Position numbers and translations under genes: made by a program
From: Lonicera japonica
Lineage: Eukaryota > Streptophyta > Magnoliopsida > Dipsacales > Caprifoliaceae
Length of the DNA stretch: 64,000 bases
Direction of reading: 5' to 3'
Assembly: GCA_021464415.1 (NCBI GenBank)
Contig: CM038467.1
Coordinates: forward strand, 31,985,248 to 32,049,247
Notes under the pieces: generated by a model
The model's database searches: none
Seen by the model: the letters and a program-made list of their open reading frames with translations, nothing else
What the model was told of the DNA's origin: nothing
Shown here: positions 53,434 to 64,000 of the stretch, piece by piece
How the letters are laid out: each line of letters starts with the position of its first letter
How positions within the stretch are numbered: position 1 is the first letter of the stretch

Positions 53434-54764
53434 GCATGTTTTGTTTTTTCTTCCTTTTTTGTTTTTTAAGATGAAAGATGGAAAAGGAGTAAAAAAGAGG
53501 AAATTTTCACAATTTTCAATTTTTAATACAACGATTTATTACTGTGGACAAACAAATTTCATGGACAAATTCCAAAATAAGGGGTCATCAAAGTTTCGGT
53601 GTAGATATGCTTAGTTTAATCATCGATTTTGTATCCAAAAAAATTATTTTTGCAACCTTTTAAATTTTTTGTTTTTTTCTTTTGGTTTGATCCACCAATA
53701 GGTATTTGGGGGAAGCAATTCATTCCTAGACTATCAAAGAAAACATCGACATTGCTTAGGCAAAATAAAGAATGTCATTAGAAGAGATAACTGACCTTGG
53801 AGTGTGGATGTTCCTATTGCCTTCATAGGTCATCATTTTGTTCCTCTAAGCTTTGTAATATCTTTGAATTAAATCAGAATAGTGAGAAATTACAATCGAT
53901 GTAGTGTTACTTATATCAATCTAAAATTTACACGTTAAAACGTGTGTGATAAAAATGAGTTAAAAATTTACTTCAAAGTCGACACTACAATTTTTGAAAG
54001 ATCAAGAGAAACATCACAACAAACCTCATACTTCACATTTTGATGTTATTTATATTCTTATTTTAAGATATTTTATTCCGCATCGCCAATCTGTGTTAAC
54101 GGCTGTTAAAATTCTTAACTTGAAGGTAAACGAAAGGTTTAAATTACAACCTTGTTCACTTGCCAAATTTGACTTAAATCTAAAACTTAAAATTTTCAGA
54201 TTTAGTGGCTGTCGAGTTGTTCATAACTAAAAAAATTAAGTGGCCACTTAATTTTTATAAAACTTAAAATTTTCGTAAAATTTTAAGAAAAGTTGCCACT
54301 TATCTGAAAATTAATTTTTAAGTACAAAAAGTTCACTTTGCTTGTTTTCTCAAAATTACACATATACCCTCACTCCTTTATCAAAATGAATAAGCCTTCT
54401 AAAACATAACACAAGATCTCTCTCTACCCACGCCGCTCTCCAATCGTCGCGTTCTCCACCTCCATCGTCGTCTCCGTTCGCCGTTCTCCATAAATTGAAA
54501 TAACAACTTATATAGGAATATTACATATGATCAAAAAAGAGTTGCTTTAATTGGTTCAAGGATTTGAAAGATAGATTATCTGTTTAAGTAATTTTAATTT
54601 AATATAATATTATGTCTTATTTTTTTGAAATCTGTGTTTAAAATAAAATTCTGGTCATAATAAAAAAAATCAGTTTTCAGAAAAAAAAACAACATTATTC
54701 GAGTAAATAAACAGATTTTCAGAAAATTTCAGAAGAAATAAGACTTTTTTAGTAGCACATAAAA
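53434..54764. other. Unassigned interior of the large TIR element
   Basis: AT-rich DNA. Three open frames of 60-110 codons start or run here but show no recognisable domain and low complexity. A C-rich patch at about 54420-54480 (CCACGCCGCTCTCCAATCGT) stands out in base composition. Confidence 0.35.
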
Positions 54765-55499
54765 TAGTAGAAAAAATAGTTGATTTATAAGAGAAGTTGA
54801 AAAATAAATTGAGACAAGATAAAAAATGATGGAAGACATATACTTACAAGAATGATGATATGAGAAGTATCTACCTCATGCCGCAACTTATTTTCAAACT
54901 TTTCACATGAATCACTTATTTTTTTTCAATTATTTTACATGTTACTATCAAATAAAACCTAAATATACTTTAAGGTTAAAAATACAACTTTTGAAACATC
55001 AAGAAAACTATTTAAACTAACCCATAATTCAAGGTTTAATTTATCATTTCGAAATAAAACTAAATGTGAACTGAGGTTTTTTCTTAGACGCGAAGACTAT
55101 TTTGGGTTGGCTGAATTGTTTATTAGGCCTTGTTGTTAAGGCGTTGAATTTTTGTGTATTATAGTCATTCTCTACTCTTTAATTAATTGAATTGACAGTC
55201 CACGTTGGTACTTAATAAGGACAAATAATATTTATCAATTCGATTAGCAAAAATAATATTTATCAATTCGATTAGCAAAAATAATATATCATTAGTTCCT
55301 AATTTTATTTCGCATAGGATGACTTCCAAAATCGCAATATATAAACACATGCCTCTAACAGGCTCTAAGAGCTTCCAGACATGACCAGTTCAAGAGCATA
55401 GGGAAAAAAAGCGGTCATTTTAAGTCCCCAAGTTTTTGTGTCCATGTATATAGTCTTTTTTCTTTTTTGGGGAGAGTTAAAACTAGCAACAATATATCA

Positions 55500-56287
55500 T
55501 TATTTTAAATTAGGTATATCAAAGGAGAGAGACTTCTCGATCCAAGAAGGAGGATCTTCTGACCATACAATAAATTCATTCACAATCTAAGAAAAACTTT
55601 CAAGCGCGTGAGCAACAAAATTTCCATCTTGCTTAACTAAAAAAACTGGCACTCGATAAAGCCGACTCACTCTATTAACGTTTGCTACAATCGCACCTCC
55701 TGAAATAAAACCATCTTCGTTCACCTTGAAAGCGTTAACAATTAACACATTATCACCTTCTAAAATAATCTCTCTAAAACCTACGTCAATGGCAAAGCGC
55801 AATGTCTCAAGCCCTACTTTCAATTATGCAGTTTCAGTAATTCACCATGTGGTCCTATGATCACCACACCAATCCCGATACCTTCTGACCTGGGAGTCAT
55901 CTTCCCATCAAAATTTACTTTGAAGATGTTCAAGTGGAGCTACCCATAAAGAGCAATACATCTTGAGAGGTGCTATAGATACCGAATAAGCCACTTTGAA
56001 CTCAGCCAAAAAGGCTTTCCGCGTTATCCACAAAGCCAAAAGCCGACCAAGAACCATGATAAAAACGTTCAACCATTTGGCTCCGCCAATAAGGGGGGCA
56101 AACGAATCACAACAAGATACTATAATAAGACCATAAAATATTATATTAAAATACTTAACGTTTTAAATCAAAAATCAAAATGATATATATTTAGTTACAC
56201 ATTTCCCTTCGAGGAGCACAATGCTGGTTGCTAACCGGAAAAAAAATACATTTCAAAAAATAAAGCAAACAGCAGTAAGAAGAAGAA

Positions 56288-56318
<31 letters not shown>

Positions 56319-56960
56319 AAGAAGAAATGGGTGAAACGGACGGAGGAGGCGGCGGCATGCTTTCCTTTCTAATTTCTATGTTATAAGAGTATAACTAATT
56401 AATATTGTAAAGTTATGCATTCATATTTACAAAAGCCCCCCACCTTTAACTAACTTACCTAATATATATTACATCTCCGCACCCTTGACTTGTACATCTA
56501 ATTCAATTTACTTACACAATGGCCCTTACTTTTTCCCTTCTAGCACATAAACCCCTATACTCTCTAAATATTTTTGAAAAGTCCAGGTAGGGCCATGGCC
56601 CCACCTAAATCCAACGGAGATTTTCAAATCGACTTCGCAAATTCTTTAACCAAATTAGTAGCTGAGGAGATTTTCAAATCGACTTCGCAGTTGAGCAGTC
56701 TTTCAAAGCATGCACCGCGGTCTCATTTTCCACCCCGCAAAGAGGGCATAGAGAGGAAGCAACAATTTTTGGTTTCGCTAAATTCTCCAGAATAGGTAAA
56801 GAGTCCAGACCACACCGCCACAAGAAAATTTTGATTTTATTTAGACTAGCAGCTTTCGATATATTCATGACCCGGTTTTGTGATGAGGATGTTCCATCTC
56901 CAACCTCTTCTCCACGACTCAACCCCACACTAAGGGTCATGGCAACAGGATATCTGCTCC
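55500..56960 (-). pseudogene. LINE (non-LTR retrotransposon) remnant: zf-RVT and RNase H
   Basis: At 56940-56674 a 88-codon frame reads NKIKIFLWRCGLDSLPILEN and SLCPLCGVENETAVHALKDC, the zinc-binding zf-RVT domain that follows the reverse transcriptase in plant LINEs. At about 55925-55587 lies the RNase H-like domain: VNFDGKMTPRSEGIGIGVVI, GPHGELLKL, then after a stop LETLRFAIDVGFREIILEGD and GNFVAHALESFS. The pieces are in the right order on the - strand but about 800 bp apart, with an AT-rich insert and an (AAG)n repeat at about 56289-56326 between them. The reverse transcriptase and endonuclease parts are missing. A 21-bp phrase (GATTTTCAAATCGACTTCGC) is repeated at about 56621 and 56670. 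Confidence 0.8.
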
Positions 56961-58460
56961 TAGTCGAATACTTACTAAACTAATCATAATGCCAAATTAA
57001 TATATCTTCCGCTCCCGTTGAACTAAGAGGAATGCTAAGTATTGAATTTGCTTCTTGTGTTACGTAAAAGTACAAAAGCTCAATATTTTTACCAAAAAAT
57101 AAAAATTCCCTTAAGTAACAAAAACCCATATATATATTAAGCCTTTTAACGGTACTTGAAATAACAAATTATTGAAATTTATGTTAAATGTTTAGTTAAG
57201 AGAGATTTACATTTATACTTTTGTAGTGTTAATGGGGCTCATTTTCAAAGTTCACCTTGGGCCCTCGAAACTTTTGAATTGGCCTTGTTACAGACTAATT
57301 TTATGGATAATAAATATAGTATAAAAAGATGTTCAAATAACGATTAAGCGTTAAAATGAATCTTTCTTTTTCAGCTGAATTCAAACGGATAAAAATTATT
57401 TATACAGTGGGATTGCAAAAGGATATTTGATATCCATTGCAAGTCTCAATAAACATCCATTTGAGTTCCAGGGTTTCATTTGAAAACTAGCTGACTTGGG
57501 GTTAAATCCCACTCCAATTCAAGCATATTTTATATTTAAAGTATGAATGTTAATTTTATAATTTTAGTCCGTATCGAAATTTCCTCTCTCAATATATTGT
57601 AATGTAACAGATAAATACATTTTAATTTCAATATTTGAGAGTTCCCACTGTTTTTTAATATAGGTGGCTGTTCAATAAGTTGGATAAAAAATTATGTATT
57701 TTTAAATTTGTACAAGAAAAGTAAGTACGGAAAACAAAAAATGGCGTGAAATTAAGAAGTCGGTCTTCATCATTGCATTGAAGAACATTTTTTAGTTCTT
57801 TATTCATCCATCTAATATGACATTTCATTTTTATTTATTTCATTATCGCAATGGAAGTACTCAAGAAAGTTCACTGTTTCATTCTCCCCATTTCTAAATA
57901 ATTGTAGAAATATATGTTTATTTTGCATTCATATTCTCAACAACCTACACATAATCGTTTGACCCAAGAATGATCATACAAAAAGATATCTCAACATATG
58001 ATTTGACCATGATTATTAAACAAAGATATCTTAACACATGTTGAGTTCTCTGGCTCATTATAATCATAAGAAAGAGATATCTCAACACGGAGAAGCTCAG
58101 ACATGTCACACGTAAAGGCACAACTAATTCCAACCGTCTGAGACTGAGTCATATATTATAAATTAGACACGGAGATGTGCGTGATATGTGTGTATGTTCT
58201 ATTTTCACGTACGCATAAATTTAATATAAAATATAAAAATATTGTTAGTTCAATGTTAAGACATTTTTACTTTTAATCACGTGTTCGAATCCAGTTAACA
58301 ATATTTTTACTAAAAGAATAAATATATGGACAAAATAAGAAATTTACCAAGATTTAGTATCATAATTGTTTCCTTTCGCTTCTATTTCATGCTAATAAAG
58401 ATTTTAATTTTTATCATAATTTTTTGGAGGAAGAAGAAATATTTGTTAAAACTCTGTTTG
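56961..58460. other. Intergenic DNA, partly duplicated at 28.26 kb
   Basis: No gene seen. A diverged copy of the F-box 3' flank repeat lies at about 57345-57480 (TTCAAACGGATAAAAATTAT, GATATTTGATATCCATTGCA). From about 57868 to 58130 the sequence matches 28258-28450 (ATATGTTTATTTTGCATTCA, ACACATGTTGAG), the left limit of the segmental duplication. Confidence 0.5.
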
Positions 58461-58707
58461 ATAAAAACATACAAAAATGGTAAGAAAAATAATTATTTTG
58501 CAATGAGAAATTAAAAATTAAATTAAAAGACAAGTAGTAAGATTAACTCTTACTTTTTTGTTGAAATATTTTCTTTGAATGAAGAAGATTTTTTTTCCAA
58601 AAAGAAAACACGAATGATGAAAGACATATACTCTTATCACATATTTCAACTTATTTTTTAACTTCTCACACATTAATTTTGTTTCTTATTTTTCATGTTA
58701 CTATAAA
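58461..58707. mobile_element. Copy of the foldback MITE family
   Basis: CTCTGTTTGATAAAAACAT at the left pairs weakly with ATGTTACTATAAAAG at the right; the interior (GATGAAAGACATATACTCTT, TTCAACTTATTTTTTAACTT) follows the copies at 26461 and 54765. Absent from the duplicate at 28.5 kb, so it entered after the duplication or only here. Confidence 0.5.
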
Positions 58708-59842
58708 AGCTATTTCACTAACTGTTGAACAGCTGTCCATTGAGCCGTACATTGCTTTTCATTGAAATCGTCTCCAAGACAATAATGCTGATATTCATTG
58801 CTTTTCTTTGTAAACCATCAATATTATATTCATAATTTGTCACACACAAAAAAAGAAAGATTACAAAAACACTATATTAGTTGAAATCATCACGTCTACC
58901 GATTTGTGGTGCGTCATTTACCATTTGTTGGGGGGAAAAATTGAAATATGATGACATCAAACATTCAAAAAAAAAATATTAAGGGAAGTTCAAAACTACT
59001 AGCTATTTCAATTGAAAATTTACAGAAAGATTTATTTAGGAAAAAAGATGTAACAAACACTCTTCCTAAAGGCGTTCACAGTTTCTCATTTAGAATAAAT
59101 AAACAAGTATGGTGAAAAGATAATTCCCCAGAATTGGATTTAATGGAACTGATTGTAATAAATATCATTCAAAATGGCTAAGCCTGAGTTGTAATTTCGG
59201 TTCATTGAACTCGCATATAGGCCAATGATCTCTCCATTTTCTACTGTATGGGATGCTACTGGCCGCACACCCTCCTCCTCCCTCTCCCCAGCACCTTCTC
59301 AGCCTCAATCATACAATAAACAATCACCACACATCTACATGGTAGTGGGATCGATACCTACCACTCCAATGTCCGGGGTTTGCCTGCAGAATTCACTGGG
59401 TTCTAGATTTCTTTTCTATTTCAAACCAACACTATTGCGTCAAGGGGAGGGAAATGAATAACACATTTGCACCAATCTCTTAGACTTGAACCTAAGACTT
59501 CCGAGTTCCAGCAAGTTCAATTACAATTGGAAGAGCCAAGTTATATATGAATACATTAGCATGAGGTAGGTAGTCGACAAGCAGTGTGTTGGCAATTTAT
59601 GAAGGTATTCTAGGGAGGACGCAGTGTCTAATGACAAACTATTAAACATTAATAAATTATCGGAAGAGCAAATGCGTTATCAGGTCCAGATTTGTTCGCA
59701 CCATCCTCAAATGAGGGTTAATATATGGCCCTTCACTATGATTTGTCAATGCATTCAAATAGTATATAAATAATGATTGTGAATCCTAATCATGTTAATG
59801 CATCAACTAATCAAAGTGGAGGGACAACAAATCCATGTTCTA

Positions 59843-59950
59843 GATTAGCCCAGTGGTAAGGATCTCCCCTCAAATTAGGAGATCGTATGTTCGAGTTTCA
59901 GGTGTTAGTGAGTTGGGTTGAAATTAACATTCCTCTGGCCTCTTTGCTAC
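59843..59950 (+). repeat. SINE-like repeat near the ZMAT2 3' end
   Basis: AGATTAGCCCAGTGGTAAGG is box-A-like and TATGTTCGAGTTTCAGG box-B-like at the spacing of a tRNA-derived SINE. The 3' end is unclear (CCTCTTTGCTAC). The surrounding 58.7-60.4 kb has no gene; a 78-codon open frame at 59225 has no recognisable domain. Confidence 0.5.
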
Positions 59951-60451
59951 AATAATATTAACACATATTGTTGAAATTACTTTACAAGCTAATTAAATTT
60001 TTGTTCCTTGCAATTTGATCAAACTATCACTGCGGTACCTAATCTTTCAATTTACAAAAAGCCTAAAAGTTTTCACACTGTTGCAATGTCATCTTAAAAA
60101 CATCACAAAAACGATAACGAGACTTGCATGTGCAATTTTAAGAAGGGAATGGTTAATTAGGATGATTAAGTAGGCCTCCACAAGTGGGAGCGGGTCCACC
60201 ACCCCATTTTTTAAGGATTGCAAGCTCTTTTTGCACCAAGCTTAACAAGCTTTGATTGGTCAACCGGCCAGGTCAAGCCTAAAATTCTAGTAGCCTTTTC
60301 AGGATCTTGCATGAAAGATAAAAAATAGCTTTCAAATATATCGATTTCATATTATCAAAAAGGTAGATTAAAATGTCACTACTTCATTAGTGTGGATAAA
60401 ATTTAAAAAGTCACAGCTGAGCCAACAGGAAGAGATTGTGAGAGTATGATT

Positions 60452-63400
60452 TTACTTTTTGGATGAACCGAAACCGCCAAATCCCATCATAGCAGCAACA
60501 TCAGGATCGACCTCAACTTCTTCTTCCACGGCCTTTTCTTTCTAAATACACAAAAACACATCACAAAATAACATGGTGAGTAATGCACCCCAGTGCAATT
60601 AGAAAAAAAAAAAAAAAAAAAAGGGGAATTTGCTATTGCCAAAGCCGTTTTGGTTTCTGCTCGAGCAAATAATATGTCGAATAGTGTACATAATGCTTTA
60701 AAGACGGTTATCTTGCTTTGGCACAGCAATGATGGAGCTACACAGGCTACTGGTGAGACATGCCCAACCCAAACTTTTGAAAATCTTACCACTATATATT
60801 TTGTGAACTTAATTTAGTGCCCATATTATATTGCAAAAACAAAAACATTGTCCATAAAACATATGTTATCCAATTTCATAATAAACTTAGGTACCTTGTG
60901 CAAATGAAAGAAACTAATACCATTTGCCTACTTAGTTATACGAATATTTCTTTATTATTGATGTCGTACCAATGAACCATATGTCTACTAAACATTTTAT
61001 TTCATGATATACACACATACATATATATATAGTAAGCTCTTTCTGCTCAGTCAACTCAAAAATGCCCTCTACATATATATATATATATATATATTCTTAT
61101 AAAGTGCCTCTGGATCCTAGTAACTTGTGCTTTGGCACCCTCAAGAAATGGGCATTAAATAAATAACATATAACCAACTTCTGCCATCATTGGATTAGGA
61201 GGGAGTCCCCACTCCACTAATAGGATCCAAATCTAATTCAACGGTTGACACCATTTGGTCAATATAGTCGGTCAACGGGTCACTGCTCTTTCTTTTTCTC
61301 TGATTGATAAGCATTTGCCTCTAAATGGACTCGCAAACAATAAACCAATAAAGCCAAAATCACATGGTAGGATGAAGTCATGGAACTAACCTTCTTTTCT
61401 TTTTTTCTTTCTCGTCGTTGACGCTTCCTTTCTTCCTCTTCTTGCTGTTGTTTCAAGATACGCTCATCGAAATCTATCCAAAAAGGGAGAGAAAAGAATG
61501 TTTAATAACAATGCAAATTTGTCATCTCCATGTCAACCATAGCAATAAAAGATTTAAAACCAAATGAAATAAATTGAGCAGGAAAACAAAAATGAAAAAA
61601 AGACATTATCATTTGATGCTACCATAAACCTTGTTGTTAGTAATCACAAATAAAAGTCAACTCAACGGCTAAGTCTTAAACGCTCCAGTTGGTAGGAATG
61701 AAGGGAAGGTGAAAAGAAGGAGAAGAGAGATGAACTTTTTTTATCCATGAGCGAAAGAAATCTTTTCTCTCTTTATTGTTGGGTAAAACGACTTAATGTC
61801 CCTTGTTTGACATTCAAAGAAACAGAAATGGAGTAATAGTAAATAACCCCTCCGTCTTATTGAATGACTTTTAGCTTTTTACTAAAACAATAAATAAATC
61901 AAATGTTTTGGAATGAAGGAATAATAGGTAAAACACATACTCTCTCAGTCTTAAATTGGCGGTCCCCCTTTATTTAATGCTTTTTAAGAAAACACTAATT
62001 TCTACCAATCAATTGTCAAGAATATAACTTATTTTCTACATTGAGATTTGGAGATTTGGTATATTGATTATGTCCCAAATAGAAAATGAGATTATCAGTT
62101 TGAGACATTCCGAAAGGAAAGCGGGACTATCAACTTGAGATTCTTTCCTCCTTACATACCAAACAAGAGATATTGCATCCCTCCTATTCTCGATTCTTAT
62201 TTTCTTCCTACCAATCAGAATGAGAGGGAAAAGGGAACTTTTTCCTTTGAGAACTGAAAGTTGGTCCTTCCATGTTTTCCTTCCTTTCATCTTTCATTCC
62301 TTTCCGTCAAACGAAGCATTAAGGTTCATTAACTCAGACATCAGTTATCTTATTCATACCTTGTTCAGTAAAACTTCCAGTATCTTTCCGCTTCTTGAGA
62401 ACATCAAATCGCTGCTGAACCTGTGCACCATACAAGTAAAATTTAACACATACAATAAGGCATGTAGTTCTTCCAAAACAAATATAAATACTTCTAAATG
62501 CGTACCTGCTCAAGAGAAGCCCGCTCTACGCGCATAGACATACCCAAAGCTCTTTGATCTATGAAACAGAGCCACAATAACCATAACTAGAGTGATATAA
62601 ATTTATATATTTATTTTGAGACTCAATTAATGAGAATTGATCAAGATATTTGTATGTGTGGAGGACTACATACGTTTTTTTCCATTGATGTGGTCCAAAT
62701 AATTTGCAGAATCCTTTACCACACACTCACAAACTGAGCAGAAGTATCCAGCCTGCCAAAGAACATAGACGTTCGGGTCATATGCCAAAAGCATAAAGAA
62801 AAAATTATACACAATCACCACCATTCGGAAAACATTAAACATACATTCAAGGCAGCTTATTTAGTTCTACACTACCAGTGAACCTGTTTGATCCACAGGA
62901 AAAACTATATTACAGTCATTAAAATCATTTAGAGTCTTCAATAGAAATTTTTTTAAGTAAAAGTTAAATGATAATTAAGGGCAATTAGAAGTGGGATTGG
63001 ATGGAGATAGATTGACATAAAATCGTATAAAATGCTTCACACATGTATAATAAAGATAAATGAATGCCCCCTCAAGGAGGACTGGCGAGATAATCACTGA
63101 TAGTCATGCTCGGAGAGAATAAAAAATAGCATCCATCAAAATAGCATAGAAAGATTGCAAAGAGGGGCACAAAAAGGTGCTAGAGCATCAAGCCAACCCT
63201 AGTAATTGGGGCCATGTTACAGAACCCATAGGGAAAGCATTCCAATATTATTTGGCATCGCTCTAATACCTCATGGAACTACCCATGATTTAAAAGAAAA
63301 TTTATTTTAAAGAAGTCTGGCTGAAAATTATATAATCTTATAAAAGGGTTTGGTGATATGTTATAATCAACACTAGACATAGATAAGAGCAAAGAGTCAA

Positions 63401-63994
63401 GACAAACGTGGATATATATGCGCACAAGTACATAGTTACTAAGATTGATAGGTTATTGCACACAAATTTCTAGCATGTCTATAACATGCCTTTTTATGCA
63501 TCGTATCGGTGACACATAATACTATTTCAATGTACAAATTATTTAGGATTCAACTCTAACAGGACAAGGTGCGATTAAAAATAAGTACACAACAATTGCA
63601 GAAAAAAAAATGGTGTACATTTTATCAATATAGAAGACCCCAATCCCTCATACAATTTCCATTTTCTATTGGAAAATAAATACTGTTGAGATAGAGAAAA
63701 AGAAGAGAAAATGTGTAATCCCCCATGCCTCTTATTTATTTTTGTTTAAGCTTGTAGATCTTCAATTTTACTTATACTCTTGGTTTATGTCTGTTAACTT
63801 TAGGTTATTCCTTTAAAAATAATAATAATATACAAATTTTAAATTGTACACTATCCATGTAACACATTTCAATCACAGCATTAGTGAAATATTACACACT
63901 TACTCAACTACTTCAAAGGATGAGAATACGCACACATGTATATAGCGTAGTTAGAGGATACCTGCTGGCTTAGGGGTGCTATTGGAGTAACAAC
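60452..63994 (-). CDS. ZMAT2: ZMAT2/Snu23-type spliceosomal zinc-finger protein, C-terminal part
   Basis: Six coding exons, read from the right: 63962-63994 ([11 protein letters not shown]), 62674-62752 (C2H2 matrin-type finger, [20 protein letters not shown] then HINGKK), 62506-62558 ([18 protein letters not shown]), 62360-62420 ([18 protein letters not shown]), 61391-61473 ([15 protein letters not shown] and a basic-acidic coiled stretch) and 60452-60541 ([28 protein letters not shown], stop). All junctions are GT-AG and phases agree (79, 53, 61 and 83 bp). This gives 132 residues; the family is about 200, so the first 70 or so lie beyond base 64000. ZMAT2/Snu23 is a component of the spliceosomal tri-snRNP and B complex that contacts the 5' splice-site helix in the nucleus. 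The finger has Cys-X2-Cys and His-X5-His. The gene looks functional. Confidence 0.93.
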
Positions 63995-64000
63995 CTGTCA

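Larger units (their letters stand above)
52590..55045. mobile_element. Large TIR element separating FBX-7 from its upstream DNA
   Basis: The left end (ATTAAACCCTAAAGTATGGT ... CAAAAGTTGCAATTTTAACC, then TTAAAG) is inverted at the right end (CTTTAAGGTTAAAAATACAA, TTTTGAAACATCAAG ... AAGGTTTAATTTATCATTTC). Inverted arms of about 75 bp suggest a non-autonomous Mutator-like element; no transposase is seen and the 9-bp duplication is not clear. It contains a hAT MITE (52856-53425) and a piece of the foldback MITE family (54765-54960). The F-box upstream module (GGCTGAATTGTTTATTAGGC, TTAATTAATTGAATTGACAG) continues at about 55065-55260. Confidence 0.6.

Noticed and set aside
53273..53614. 113-codon open frame
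   Set aside because: It begins in the CGGTTCGG arm of a hAT MITE and runs out into AT-rich DNA; no domain.

Overview
The window looks like nuclear DNA of a flowering plant, almost certainly a eudicot. It is AT-rich and gene-poor, has GT-AG spliced plant genes, and is full of nested plant transposons (Tourist, Stowaway, hAT, Mutator-like, SINEs, LINE remnants and solo LTRs). No bacterial, viral or organellar operon is present. I cannot name the species.

Two kinds of real gene are visible. The first is a cluster of seven copies of one F-box gene family, numbered here FBX-1 to FBX-7. FBX-1 (16.1-17.4 kb) and FBX-2 (19.5-20.0 kb) lie on the + strand. FBX-3 (21.6-22.9), FBX-4 (31.1-31.6), FBX-5 (37.5-39.3), FBX-6 (44.2-45.5) and FBX-7 (48.6-49.9) lie on the - strand. 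Only FBX-3 (419 aa) and FBX-6 (415 aa) are open throughout. The duplicated unit is larger than the coding sequence: it carries a short 5'UTR exon, a 5'UTR intron whose 3' splice site lies 5-8 bases before the ATG, a single coding exon and about 1.5 kb of recognisable 3' flank. 5'UTR exons without a coding exon lie at the left edge (1.4 and 3.7 kb). The second gene, at the right edge (60.4-64.0 kb, - strand), is the last six coding exons of a ZMAT2/Snu23-type spliceosomal zinc-finger protein. Broken pieces of this gene and its introns are scattered through the F-box cluster (18.5-19.3, 28.3-31.1, 39.7 and 42.3 kb), so the two were probably duplicated together.

Layout: 0-4 kb, Tourist-like MITE and F-box 5' remnants; 4.26-8.49 kb, a decayed Mutator-like element with about 185-bp inverted ends and a broken transposase; 9.0-9.8 kb, a hAT MITE; 11.1-12.15 kb, a hAT-type element with a piece of 25S rDNA inside; 12.5-20 kb, FBX-1, its long 5'UTR intron loaded with repeats, and FBX-2; 20-28 kb, FBX-3 and MITEs; 28-35 kb, duplicated ZMAT2 tail joined to FBX-4, with three solo LTRs; 35-43 kb, FBX-5 bracketed by two oppositely oriented Mutator-like MITEs; 43-57 kb, FBX-6, FBX-7 and their flanks, then a LINE remnant; 57-60 kb, intergenic; 60-64 kb, ZMAT2.

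The intact F-box proteins would act as substrate receptors of SCF ubiquitin ligases. ZMAT2 would act in the spliceosomal tri-snRNP/B complex. Nothing in the sequence links them functionally; the link is shared duplication history. I found no operon, CRISPR array or clearly new enzymatic system. The most unusual structures are the rDNA-bearing hAT element, the inverted pair of Mutator-like MITEs built of 31-bp palindromic repeats, and the repeated disruption of F-box copies at their start codon, promoter and reading frame.
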